Shown: positions 17,237 through 26,098 of the stretch, one piece after another
How the letters are laid out: every line of letters starts with the position of its first letter
Numbering within the stretch: the first letter of the stretch is position 1
From: Paenibacillus silagei
GTDB lineage: Bacteria; Bacillota; Bacilli; Paenibacillales; Paenibacillaceae
Assembly: GCF_017874735.1 (NCBI RefSeq)
Contig: NZ_JAGGLV010000003.1
Location: 310,001-374,000 of the forward strand
Length of the DNA: 64,000 nucleotides
Direction of reading: 5' to 3'
Notes under the pieces: generated by a model
Database searches by the model: none
Seen by the model: the letters and a program-made list of their open reading frames with translations, nothing else
What the model was told of the DNA's origin: nothing
Program-made: the position numbers and the translations under genes

Positions 17237-17247
17237 CACCTGAAATA

Positions 17248-17286
17248 CGGATAAACCACTGGCTGTTCATTGGCCTGGTTTATCCG
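17248..17286 (+). terminator. Perfect inverted repeat after the binding-protein gene
   Basis: CGGATAAACCA (17248-17258) pairs perfectly with TGGTTTATCCG (17276-17286). No long T-run follows (CATTTCCTTTG). It may be a partial terminator or a 3' stabiliser that lets the binding protein be made in excess over the two-component genes downstream. Confidence 0.5.
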
Positions 17287-17339
17287 CATTTCCTTTGTGT
17301 AACCACATCAGAAGAATCCACAGTCTCAGGAGGATATCC

Positions 17340-18809
17340 ATGTACAAGGTCATTATTGTAGATGATGAGTCGTGGGCGATTAGAGGGATCAGCAATGCCT
17401 TTGACTGGGAGCAGTATGGCTTTGAAATCTCGGGACAGTTCACAAGTGCATATCAGGCGTGGGAAGCCATCGCCTTGCAGGAGCCGGATCTGGTGGTCAC
17501 AGATATCCGGATGCCGGAGATTTCCGGGCTCGATCTGATGAAGCGGGCCAAAGCGCAGGGCATAGACTCGGAATTCGTCATTATAAGCGGGTATGCGGAA
17601 TTTGAATACGCCCAGGAAGCGCTGCGCTACGGGGCCTTGGATTACTTCCTGAAGCCGCTGGATGTGGATATGACCGATACGTTCCTGGCGAAGCTCGCCC
17701 TGCACTTCTCCCGGCGAAGTGCGGCGCGCAATCATCTTCTATTGGATGCGCTTACCTCGGCAGATGAAGATGAGATCACGCGCTGCCTTCCTGCCGGCAT
17801 GAGTGCAGGCGGCTGCCGGGTGCTTGCTGTCCATTATGAGGCAAACCGGCCGAAGCTCGGCGAATTGCTGAAGCTGGACGGGCAGCCGGTTCATGTGCTG
17901 GAGGTAGAGAACGGAGCAAGCACCCTGCTGGCGGTTCTGATCACAGAGCAGGAGAGTGAGCTGGAAGGAATCACGGATGAATGGCCTGCGGCCGCAGGCA
18001 GTCCAGGGCTTCCTGTGGTGGGGATCAGCAGCATCGGCAGCGGGCTTAAGCAGATCAGTAAGCTGATTAAGGAAGCAGAGCTGGCGGCCTCCCGGGTATT
18101 CGTGGATGATGCTTCCGGCGCATTTCACTATTATAATCCCAAGCTGCCTCTGGTGAAGCCCTGTATAGATGAGCTGCACTCTATAGTTCATGGTAATCAA
18201 TATGACAGCATCGAGACATACATCCTGGGTTTGCAGGAATACTTCAGGCTTCATGAGCTGGGAATGATTGAGGTGGTCTACTTATGGAATCAGGCCGTCG
18301 GACTTCTGACTAGCGCTTATTCGGAAGAACTCAGAGACATGGAGCTGGAGTTCCTGAATTATGCCGAGCTGAAGGAGCGGTTCGAGGATCTGGAGTCGCT
18401 GTGCAGCTTCCTGCAAGACGTTCTTACTGTGCTCCGGCAAGGGAATAGCCGTGCTTTGCAGGAAGGGGATATTCTCTCCTGCTTCAACCGGATGGTCGCC
18501 TATATCGACCGGAATTATGAGCAGAAGCTGTATCTGAAGGAGCTGTCGGTCCAATTTTTCATCAATCAGGTGTATTGCTGTCAATTGTTCAAGAAGAATC
18601 TGGGCAAAACCTTCTCTGAATACGTGGCTGAGCTGAGGATCAGGAAAGCCCGCGGGCTTTTGCAGCAGACAGACCTGTCTATTGAGAGCATTGCCATCCA
18701 GTCCGGGTATGTAGATTACTATTATTTCAATAAGGTGTTCAAGAAGCACTGCGGGATGACGCCCGCCAAATTCAGAAAAAGGGAAAGTGAACGGAGCAAC
18801 AGGCCATGA
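17340..18809 (+). CDS. Response regulator, receiver plus AraC-type DNA-binding domain
   Basis: This 489-aa regulator has an N-terminal receiver domain with the acidic pair near residues 8-10, phospho-acceptor Asp55 in VVTDIRMPE, and Lys105 in FLKPLD. A long central region and a C-terminal AraC double HTH (about 390-485, FKKHCGMTPAKFRKRE) follow. ATG 17340 has AGGAGG upstream. The coding region overlaps the kinase gene by 4 nt. Together they form a YesN/YesM-like two-component system that should control the adjacent importer and glycosidase genes. Confidence 0.9.
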   Translation: MYKVIIVDDESWAIRGISNAFDWEQYGFEISGQFTSAYQAWEAIALQEPDLVVTDIRMPEISGLDLMKRAKAQGIDSEFVIISGYAEFEYAQEALRYGALDYFLKPLDVDMTDTFLAKLALHFSRRSAARNHLLLDALTSADEDEITRCLPAGMSAGGCRVLAVHYEANRPKLGELLKLDGQPVHVLEVENGASTLLAVLITEQESELEGITDEWPAAAGSPGLPVVGISSIGSGLKQISKLIKEAELAASRVFVDDASGAFHYYNPKLPLVKPCIDELHSIVHGNQYDSIETYILGLQEYFRLHELGMIEVVYLWNQAVGLLTSAYSEELRDMELEFLNYAELKERFEDLESLCSFLQDVLTVLRQGNSRALQEGDILSCFNRMVAYIDRNYEQKLYLKELSVQFFINQVYCCQLFKKNLGKTFSEYVAELRIRKARGLLQQTDLSIESIAIQSGYVDYYYFNKVFKKHCGMTPAKFRKRESERSNRP

Positions 18810-20629
18810 AGACCGGCAAGGTGAAATTGAAGCATCAGCTATGGCTGTTCATCGTGTGCTCCATCCTGATCTTCATGGTCATGGAGTTCTACTTCTTCTA
18901 CAGCTTCTCGAATCTGACACAGAAGCGGGCGGTCACCTACAGCAACAAGATGATTGAGCAGACCCGCCGCAAGATTGATTCGGTGTTCAATGATATCCGG
19001 ATCAGCACCGGCTTTGCGGTCAACAGCAAGCTGATTCAGGAATTCACCATCGCCGATGATGATTACAAAAGGGCGTTCGACAGCGCTCCCTATGCCCTGG
19101 ATCTGATGGAATATATGCGGTCCTTCAATTCCTATGTGAACGGCATCATGATCAATGATCTCCAGGGAAGACGCCTCTCCAGCGAGGATTCTGCAAGCGG
19201 CGATATTTTTTATATTAACCTGTATGAGACCTTTATCCGCCCGTACAAGAACGATCCTGCGCTTCGGCAGAAGGGGAAGTTCACCGCCATTCTGAAGGAT
19301 GACCGGACAGGGACAGATCAGTTCTTCTATATTGCTCCCATTGTGGAGTCGATCGGGGGCGTCCATTTCTCACAGATTACGGGTTACTGCATGGTGATGG
19401 TCAATATGGACAAAATGCAGGGACTGGTCGCGAATACGGAATTAACGCAGAACTCCACCTTGTATATTCTGAATAACCGGGACGAGGTGGTTGCTTCCAC
19501 CAATTCCTATGCGCGGGGCAATGTGATCAAAGATGTGCTGTCTATGGACAAGAACCAATTGTTTAACGGGGTAAAAGCAACGATCGGCGGCAAGGAGGTT
19601 CTCGTTCAGGTTAAGGGGCTGGAGCAGGCTGACGGGTGGCGTGTGGTCAGTATGATCCCGGTGCAGGAACTGACGGCCGACATGATTCCCATGCGGAAGG
19701 TTAGCATTATGGTCGGCCTTGGTATTATTGTGAGTATGATTATTACAGGCAGCTTCTTCTTACACAATCTGATGCGTCCCCTGATGGGATTGGTCATGGA
19801 TATGAAGAAGGTGGCAGGGCGGGACAGAGGCTTCCGGATCAAAGTCCGGTTCACCAACGAGGTGGGCCTGCTGGCCCAGGATATTAACCGGATGATGGAC
19901 GAGATGGACGAAATGACCCGGGAGATGTTCAATACCCAGGCTAGACTATACGAATCCGAGCTGAGCCAGAAGCAGGCGGAGTTCTCTGCCCTGCAGAGCC
20001 AGATTAATCCCCACTTCCTGTATAATACGCTGAATTGTATCAGCAGCATCGGACTGGAGTATGGGAGCCGGGAGATTGCGCAAATTACGTACTGCATGTC
20101 CAAGATCTTCCGCTACAGCATCAAGAAGGATGATCTTGTGCAGATCCGTGAAGAGGTAGACTGCATACAAGCTTACATGAAGATCATCCTGATCCGCTAC
20201 GAGAATAAATTCTCCTTATCGCTCGATGTGGAGGAGAGCTTGCTGGAGCTGCAGACCCCTAAGATGATCCTCCAGCCCATTGTGGAGAATTCGGTCTATC
20301 ACGGGCTGGAGCGGATGGATCAGGGTGGAAGCCTTCAGATTACCGGGAGCCTGGATGCGCGCGGAGATGTGTGCTTCTGTATTACGGATACCGGCAGGGG
20401 AATGGAGCCGGAGGAACTGGCCGCCCTTCAGGCCAAGCTTGGCCTGGAGCATAAGGAACTGGCTCTGACCGGGCAATCGGCACAGGGCATCGGGCTGTTG
20501 AATATTCATAACCGGCTCCGCCATCTGTTCGGAGAAGGCTACGGACTTACCGTTGACAGCCGATTAGGCTATGGGACAACCGTGAACGTGAAGATTCCGA
20601 AGCTGCCGGGAGGAGTTAATAGTATATGA
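18806..20629 (+). CDS. Sensor histidine kinase (YesM/LytS-type)
   Basis: This 607-aa kinase has an N-terminal helix (~10-32), a large extracellular sensing domain (to ~305), a second helix, a HAMP domain, a His_kinase domain with the phospho-His in SQINPHFLYNTLNCI, and an ATPase domain ending GIGLLNIHNRL. It probably senses the extracellular sugar or the loaded binding protein. It is coupled to the response regulator by an ATGA overlap and followed by a terminator. Confidence 0.9.
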   Translation: MKTGKVKLKHQLWLFIVCSILIFMVMEFYFFYSFSNLTQKRAVTYSNKMIEQTRRKIDSVFNDIRISTGFAVNSKLIQEFTIADDDYKRAFDSAPYALDLMEYMRSFNSYVNGIMINDLQGRRLSSEDSASGDIFYINLYETFIRPYKNDPALRQKGKFTAILKDDRTGTDQFFYIAPIVESIGGVHFSQITGYCMVMVNMDKMQGLVANTELTQNSTLYILNNRDEVVASTNSYARGNVIKDVLSMDKNQLFNGVKATIGGKEVLVQVKGLEQADGWRVVSMIPVQELTADMIPMRKVSIMVGLGIIVSMIITGSFFLHNLMRPLMGLVMDMKKVAGRDRGFRIKVRFTNEVGLLAQDINRMMDEMDEMTREMFNTQARLYESELSQKQAEFSALQSQINPHFLYNTLNCISSIGLEYGSREIAQITYCMSKIFRYSIKKDDLVQIREEVDCIQAYMKIILIRYENKFSLSLDVEESLLELQTPKMILQPIVENSVYHGLERMDQGGSLQITGSLDARGDVCFCITDTGRGMEPEELAALQAKLGLEHKELALTGQSAQGIGLLNIHNRLRHLFGEGYGLTVDSRLGYGTTVNVKIPKLPGGVNSI

Positions 20630-20638
20630 GTCTGGACA

Positions 20639-20671
20639 GGGTACCTCCGTTTAGCGGGAGGTGCCCTGTTT
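20639..20671 (+). terminator. Intrinsic terminator after the kinase gene
   Basis: GGGTACCTCC (20639-20648) pairs with GGAGGTGCCC (20657-20666), followed by TGTTT. It separates the importer/two-component operon from the arabinanase gene. Confidence 0.7.
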
Positions 20672-20720
20672 GCTGCAGGGGAGGGCAGGCTTCAGGATGA
20701 TTCAGGCGGGAAGGGGGAAC

Positions 20721-20920
20721 AGTTGGATTTACTCCACCTGCTGATGGAGATACGGCCTTGCCTGGCGCAGCAGGTGGATAAACAACACTTACTCAAGCGC
20801 TATTTACTTAAAGTGCCTGAATCCGTGAGCAGCAGTTGCTCTTTTTCCACTTGTTCCCCTGCAATCGCCAGATGTCGAGAAATTAAGCTACGTTTATCCA
20901 ATTGTTTGTTTACTGACCTG
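20721..20920 (-). repeat. Dispersed ~190-bp intergenic repeat, copy 2 (inverted)
   Basis: Read on the reverse strand, this block matches copy 1 at 7771-7961 in ordered islands: TTGGATAAACGTA, CTTAATTTC, CAAGTGGAAAAA, AGCAACTGCTGCT and AAATCCAACT. An ORF across it (20723-20953) mirrors a reverse-strand ORF across copy 1, but has no ribosome site and is better read as a by-product of the repeat. Confidence 0.65.
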
Positions 20921-20949
20921 GCTCGTTTCCGCAATGTAATTATTTTCTA

Positions 20950-20963
20950 CTAAAACGGTTACA
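20950..20963 (+). promoter_or_regulatory. Weak cre-like site upstream of the arabinanase gene
   Basis: CTAAAACGGTTACA matches seven of the nine fixed positions of the Bacillus cre consensus TGNAANCGNTNNCA. It would fit CcpA repression of a glycosidase gene. It is too degenerate to be sure. Confidence 0.25.
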
Positions 20964-21011
20964 AAAACAATTTAAGATAGTCCATTTTTTTAAGCGGTCC
21001 TGGAGGGTATT

Positions 21012-21056
21012 ATGAGTACGCTAGCCGGAGTCATCATTCGAACGAGAAGGAGATGA
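21012..21056 (+). CDS. Candidate 14-aa leader peptide ending in arginines
   Basis: A GGAGGG (21002-21007) is followed after 4 nt by ATG 21012 and 14 codons (MSTLAGVIIRTRRR) ending in TGA 21054-21056. The ORF covers the AAGGAG ribosome site of the arabinanase gene, and its stop is 4 nt from that gene's ATG 21061. This layout suits translational coupling or a ribosome-stall sensor, the C-terminal RTRRR being a plausible stall point. It could also be chance. Confidence 0.35.
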   Translation: MSTLAGVIIRTRRR

Positions 21057-21060
21057 AAAA

Positions 21061-22953
21061 ATGAAAGCGGTTAATTCAGCCCGGAAAGAACAGAAGTGGT
21101 CCAGAAGAAGCGTCAAAGCTCTGCTGCTCAGCCTAGCGGTCCTGCTCATGCTGCCTCAGTGGGGAGGGAGAGCTGCGGCGGAAGAGTCGGGGACGTCACT
21201 ACCAGAGCCGGTAGTGGCTGCACAAGGAGGAACGAATGTGACGGATTTCTACAATGTCATCATGCAGACCGGGGCCGATCCCTGGGTATACAAGCACACG
21301 GACGGCTATTATTACAACACCTTTGTTAATGCCAGTGGAGTGATGGTCCGCAGGTCGAAGACGATTACCGGTATTGAAGCAGGTGAGCGGAGTCTGGCTT
21401 GGTCGCCGGTTAAGGGAACCATGTACAGCTCCAACGTGTGGGCGCCGGAGATGCATTATCTCAAAGATACGGACGGCCAGTACAAATGGTATATCTACGT
21501 TGCAGCCGATAACGGAACCAACGCTAACCACCGTATGTATGTGATGGAGAATGCCAGTGCCGATCCGATGACCGGAAGCTGGACCTTCAAAGGCAAGATT
21601 ACCGATGCCACGGACCGCTGGGCGATTGACGGCACTGTGCTGACGATCGGTGACCAGCACTACTTCATCTGGTCCGGCTGGGAGGACACCGATGGCAGCT
21701 TTCAGAATCTGTACATCGCCAGAATGAGCAATCCATGGACGATCAGCTCGCAGCGCGTGCTCCTGTCCACACCGGAGTATGACTGGGAGACCTCACCCGG
21801 CCGGATTAATGAAGGCCCGCAGATTACGATCAAGGGGAACAAGATCAATCTGGTCTACTCCGCCAATGGGAGCTGGACAGACAGCTATAGTCTCGGCTTG
21901 ATCACCGCCAGCACCAGCGCTGATCTGATGAATCCCGCTTCCTGGACCAAGCGTAATCAGCCGATCTTCTCCAGCGCGAACGGTGTCTACGGCCCGGGCC
22001 ATCACAGTATCGTGACCTCACCGGACGGCAGCGAGGACTGGATCATCTACCATTCCGCCCGCTGGCCTGGCTCAGGCTGGACCCGCAATGTCCGCGCGCA
22101 GAAGTTCACCTGGAACGCAGATAATACGCCGAACCTGGGAGAACCCGTTAATCCGAACAGTCCGATAGCAATCCCATCAGGCGAGCCAGCCCGGATTCGT
22201 TATCAAGCTGAAGAAGCTCTGCTTGTAAAAGATCCGGCTGGCACTTCATCCCCGGCAGTCCGGCGCGAAAGCTCCGCCTCCGGCGGGATGAAAATTACCA
22301 ACCTCGCGAACGCCTACGACTACGCCCAGTTCAACGTCAACGTGCCGGAAGCGGGCTTCTATGTGATGTCCGTGCGCAACAGCAACGGCTCGGCGAATGC
22401 GGGGGATGCCTCCCATATCCTGTCGGTCAACGGCGGGCCCGGAGCGTCGATGAATATTGTCTATTCCGGCGCGAACCGCTGGGGAGCCTCCACGGCGAAA
22501 ATCTATCTTCAGCAGGGAGACAACGTTCTCCGCTTCACCAAGGGGAATAATCTGGCCGACATCGACAGCCTGGATCTATCCCGGCTGAATACATCGGAGC
22601 TGCTGTTCGGGACACCCGGATATACGCTTGGTCTTAACGAGACCCGCAGTCTGCCCCTTTATACAGTAACAGGAACTACCTATGCTGCTGTCACGGCAGG
22701 CGTGATGCTGACCTCGTCCGATACGAACGTAGCCGTGATTCAAGCAGGGAATCAGGTGAAGGCCACCGGGGCAGGAAGTGCAACGATTACCGCCACCTAT
22801 AACGGCAAAACTGCTGCCGTTACAGTTAACGTTAAGGCTGAACCGAAAACAGTACAGTCCTTGACGCTCACCGGACCGGAGCCTGTGCTGATCAGCGGCC
22901 AGACCAGCTCACCGTTGCGGGCAACAGCATATTACAACAATTATGAAGTTTAG
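21061..22953 (+). CDS. Secreted GH43 arabinanase/arabinosidase, N-terminal part up to an in-frame TAG
   Basis: The first 630 codons end at TAG 22951-22953. A signal peptide spans ~1-40 (helix LLLSLAVLLML, then RAAAEE). The GH43 five-blade propeller follows, with Asp73 in GADPW as probable base, Asp190 in RWAIDGT, and Glu251 in NEGPQI as probable acid. Residues ~385-510 look like a CBM6/35-type carbohydrate-binding module, followed by a Big2-type Ig domain to ~597. The stop falls inside a second Ig domain. The truncated product still has an intact catalytic domain, so it may be active but lack its C-terminal modules. It is likely to degrade arabinan or arabinoxylan outside the cell. Confidence 0.75.
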   Translation: MKAVNSARKEQKWSRRSVKALLLSLAVLLMLPQWGGRAAAEESGTSLPEPVVAAQGGTNVTDFYNVIMQTGADPWVYKHTDGYYYNTFVNASGVMVRRSKTITGIEAGERSLAWSPVKGTMYSSNVWAPEMHYLKDTDGQYKWYIYVAADNGTNANHRMYVMENASADPMTGSWTFKGKITDATDRWAIDGTVLTIGDQHYFIWSGWEDTDGSFQNLYIARMSNPWTISSQRVLLSTPEYDWETSPGRINEGPQITIKGNKINLVYSANGSWTDSYSLGLITASTSADLMNPASWTKRNQPIFSSANGVYGPGHHSIVTSPDGSEDWIIYHSARWPGSGWTRNVRAQKFTWNADNTPNLGEPVNPNSPIAIPSGEPARIRYQAEEALLVKDPAGTSSPAVRRESSASGGMKITNLANAYDYAQFNVNVPEAGFYVMSVRNSNGSANAGDASHILSVNGGPGASMNIVYSGANRWGASTAKIYLQQGDNVLRFTKGNNLADIDSLDLSRLNTSELLFGTPGYTLGLNETRSLPLYTVTGTTYAAVTAGVMLTSSDTNVAVIQAGNQVKATGAGSATITATYNGKTAAVTVNVKAEPKTVQSLTLTGPEPVLISGQTSSPLRATAYYNNYEV

Positions 22954-24183
22954 GATGTAACAGGAAGTGCGCAGTACACCAGCAGCAATCCAGGCGTGGC
23001 GGGAGTTGACCCGGCCACCCATACGGTAAATGCCGTTCAAGCGGGTACGGCGCTAATTACTGCCTCCTACGGTGGCAAGCAAACCACTCACCATATAACG
23101 GTCATTGCCGCTTCCGATGCCGTTCAGGTCACTTCAACAGTGAAGACACCTTCAGGCGTGGTTCCCGTGCTTCCGGGCGTTGTAAATGCCGTCTACCACA
23201 ACCAGACGGTTCAGGCCCAGGTGACCGGCAGCGAGACGGCAGGACTGGACTTCAGCACCATTGGCACGGTTCAGATTCCTGTGACGCTCAAGATCAGCGG
23301 CCAGGAGTTCTCCTCCACTATCTCTGTAGAGGTTGTACCTGGTTATGGTCTGGATGAGATCGTAAGTCAGCTGCGCAGCAAGCTGGCAAATAACTCTTAT
23401 CCGCTTGGAAACGGGGCAGGCAATTATAGTGCAGCCAAGTATGCGGACTTCGTTGCCGCCGTGGATCAGGCGGAGGCGCTGGCCGGCAATGCGGAGCTGA
23501 CGGAGGCGCAGTTCAATGCAGCGCTTAATACGCTCACTGAAGCGGAAGCCGCTCTGCTGAATTCGCTGAATACCACGCAGAACGGTATAACTTATAAGGC
23601 ATACCGGGATTTCTCCGGCGATACAGCAGGCAAATATCCTTACGGCATTACTGCGCAGGATTTGACGAATGGCGCTACGGCTGTAGTCCAGGAAGAAGCC
23701 GGCAACAAATTTCTGCGGCTGACCACGACCGCGGTATCAGGCAAAGCCAACCTGTTCCTGCCTTATCTTGGGGAGGTTAGTGCTGCGGGGAATCAGCGCA
23801 TTGTCATAGAGTATCGCGTCCGGTTAAACAGCAACTTCCAGTATGCCAACGGCGCCATGGTAAGAAATGATAGCGGTACAAGCAACTATTCGATGGTTAC
23901 AGCGTTCGATTCCGGTAAAATCCTTGTGCAAAATGGCGGTTCCAACAAGGTCAAGGTGAGAGACTTCTCGCTGGGCACATGGTACGCCATCAAAATGGTC
24001 GCGAACTGGGATGCCAAGACGTACAGCGTGTATATCAACAATGAATCTGTTCCGGTTGCTACGGATTTCGCCTTCCGCCACACTGGCGGCAGCACTCTGA
24101 CCGGACAACTGTTCGGTGTTGACGGCTACGCGAATGCGTCCATCGACTTCGACGATTTCAAGGTTAGGGTTACCGGAGATTAA
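22954..24183 (+). pseudogene. C-terminal modules of the GH43 protein, beyond the in-frame TAG
   Basis: The same frame continues without further stops for 409 codons after TAG 22951-22953. It first completes the interrupted Ig repeat (DVTGSAQYTSSNPGVA directly follows YYNNYEV-stop). It then holds a Big_4-like domain (VTSTVKTPSG onward), an all-helical FIVAR-like segment (DEIVSQLRSKLANNSYP) and a C-terminal concanavalin-like domain ending KVRVTGD. No ribosome site precedes any internal start, so this part is probably made only by stop read-through, if at all. With CAG or another sense codon at 22951 the whole protein would be 1040 aa. Confidence 0.7.
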
Positions 24184-24203
24184 CCAGCGGAGGGATAGAC
24201 AAC

Positions 24204-25313
24204 ATGTCAAGTCAGGTCTACGAAAAGTTCACGCCGTTACACAACGCCAAGCTCGTTCTGGGGTATCTGACCTCTATGGTGGATGAGCAGGAAGACAATC
24301 TGCCCTACTGGCTGATACTGCCGCATAAGAAGCCTGCCGAGGCTGCCCATTGCCGGGTGGACGATGCGGAGCTGGTCGGCTCTTGGTATGAGGCGATAGA
24401 CGCGGTACGCAAAATGCTGAAGACGGAGGAAGGCGCTGCGGTGCAGCAATCCTTTTACCGTCATCTCATGAAGTCCTGGGGGGAGCACGGCCTCCGCTTT
24501 CATGAGCCTTATCCATGGACGCATACGAATCATAGTTCTTTTCATGAAATGGGCTATATTCTGCCCGCGCTGAACCGCATGCTGGAGAATGATCCCGGGG
24601 ATCAGGAGGCGGAGAGCAGAGCGGCCGGGCTGGTCAGAGGAATGCGCTCTCTGGTGATCGAGCGGAAGGTTCGAACGTTCTGGTCGGGGGATTATGAGGA
24701 GCAGGAGCCCCTGTACGAATTCCCCAATGATGTGTACCTGCAGGACGGCGGCTTCGAGCTGTCCAGGCATACCGGGCGGGGGGAGCAGGCGATCCGCAAT
24801 GCCATTGTCCTACATTCTCTGGTGCGCAGATATGAAATTGCCGGAGATGAGGCCGCGCTTGATCTGGCAACGGGCATTGCCAACCATCTGCTCGGACCTT
24901 CTCGCTATTTCAATTACAGGATGGAATTCTTCGGCCATGTCCATTCCGCAGGCTGGGTAGCTTCCGGGCTGGTACGTCTGGGCCGCGTTACCGGGAAAGA
25001 GCGCTATATCAAGGCCGGTAAAGGAATCTATGATTATATCCGCAGCCTGTCCTCCTCCTTCGGCTGGGTGCCGGAATATGCCCAGTGGCATCCGCCGCAT
25101 GAGGAGCATTGCGAGACCTGCTGCATCAAGGATATGATCGAATGTGCGAATGAGCTGATTCTGGCCGGTTATGAGGAATATTGGGAGGATATGACCTTGT
25201 TTGCGCGGAACCAGCTGGTGGAGAATCAGCTAAAGGTATCTTCCTACGTGGTCACAGACAACACCCGGGCTGACGAAGCAGGCATAACCTACAGGGAAAT
25301 TGACAAAGAATGA
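24204..25313 (+). pseudogene. GH127/DUF1680-like beta-L-arabinofuranosidase, N-terminal fragment (frameshifted)
   Basis: This 369-aa fragment carries the (alpha/alpha)6-barrel part of a GH127-like enzyme, including the ETC motif (Glu304-Thr-Cys306). In family members that motif supplies two ligands of the catalytic zinc site. The fragment ends at TGA 25311-25313, where a one-base shift would carry the frame on into the next ORF. The rest of the zinc site (the Cys-Cys pair) lies in that next ORF, so this fragment alone should be inactive. GGAGGG precedes ATG 24204. Enzymes of this family remove beta-L-arabinofuranose, consistent with the GH43 gene just upstream. Confidence 0.65.
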
Positions 25314-25915
25314 TCGGGGGCTTCACCGGAGGCTCGCTCGTGAATTCCATGTCGTTATCCAAGTTCAGATCGATTGCGGGCTGCTGCGTCGGCATGGCTC
25401 CGGTGGCCCTGGAGATCGTATGGAACCGGGCGGTGGAATTTCAGGACGGAATGGTAATCGTCAATATGCCGGTGGATAAGGAGACGGAGGAGGCTGCCGT
25501 CACGATGAGCTATCCCGATCAGGGCTATATGTCCATTACAGCCAAGCAGCCATGCGATGTTGCGGTAAGGGTCTATGACTGGATGGGAACGGATCTCACG
25601 GTGAGGATAAACGGAGCCGTATGCGTAGCCGCACGGGAAGGCAATCTGCTTGTAATCCGCAGTGTAAGAGCAGGCGACACTGTGGAGCTTACGCATCTGC
25701 TAGAAACGCTGACTGTGAAAGAGATCGTGCGCGGCGAGGAATACAAGGTATCCTGGAGAGGCTGTGATGTCGTGGATATCTCTCCCCGGGGAGAGCATTT
25801 GAGACTATATCAGCGGGATCTGCGCATCCCGAAAGTGTATCCCACCCCGGAAGATGTTCATTTCACCGGAGCTGCGAATTACGGGCCTACCCAGCAGGCG
25901 CAGGGGAGTAAGTGA
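25310..25915 (+). pseudogene. GH127/DUF1680-like enzyme, C-terminal fragment (other frame)
   Basis: This 201-aa frame overlaps the previous one by 4 nt (ATGA) but has no ribosome site. Cys25-Cys26 (SIAGCCVGMAP) correspond to the conserved CC pair, one of which is the nucleophile in characterised GH127 enzymes. A beta-sandwich tail follows. The two fragments (369 + 201 aa) add up to a normal single enzyme, so a 1-nt deletion in AAAGAATGATC is the simplest explanation. Translational coupling of two separate polypeptides is possible but unlikely, because it would divide one metal site. Confidence 0.65.
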
Positions 25916-25977
25916 TTTTAGCACTGGAGCATTCATAAGCCGCAATTAAAGCATAAGCCATAGCTAAGCCGCAATTG

Positions 25978-26022
25978 AAAAACCGCACCGCGCAGACATT
26001 GCTTGCGGGGTGCGGTTTTTTG
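25978..26022 (+). terminator. Intrinsic terminator after the arabinan locus
   Basis: AAAACCGCACC (25979-25989) pairs with GGTGCGGTTTT (26009-26019), followed by more T. The A-tract on the left side means it could also terminate reverse-strand transcripts. Confidence 0.75.
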
Positions 26023-26098
26023 GCGTTTTAGACAGAATATGGACTTTAGCGCCGGGTAGATATTTCTCTGTTGCCGGTGAAAATTGAGACTGTACGGC

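Noticed and set aside
20723..20953. 76-aa ORF similar to part of a reverse ORF at 7540-7959
   Set aside because: The similarity comes from the dispersed intergenic repeat; no ribosome site, and copy 3 does not keep the frame.
22951..22953. TAG read as pyrrolysine
   Set aside because: No pyrrolysine genes are visible in the window, and the position lies in an ordinary Ig-like domain where Pyl has no expected role. A point mutation is simpler.
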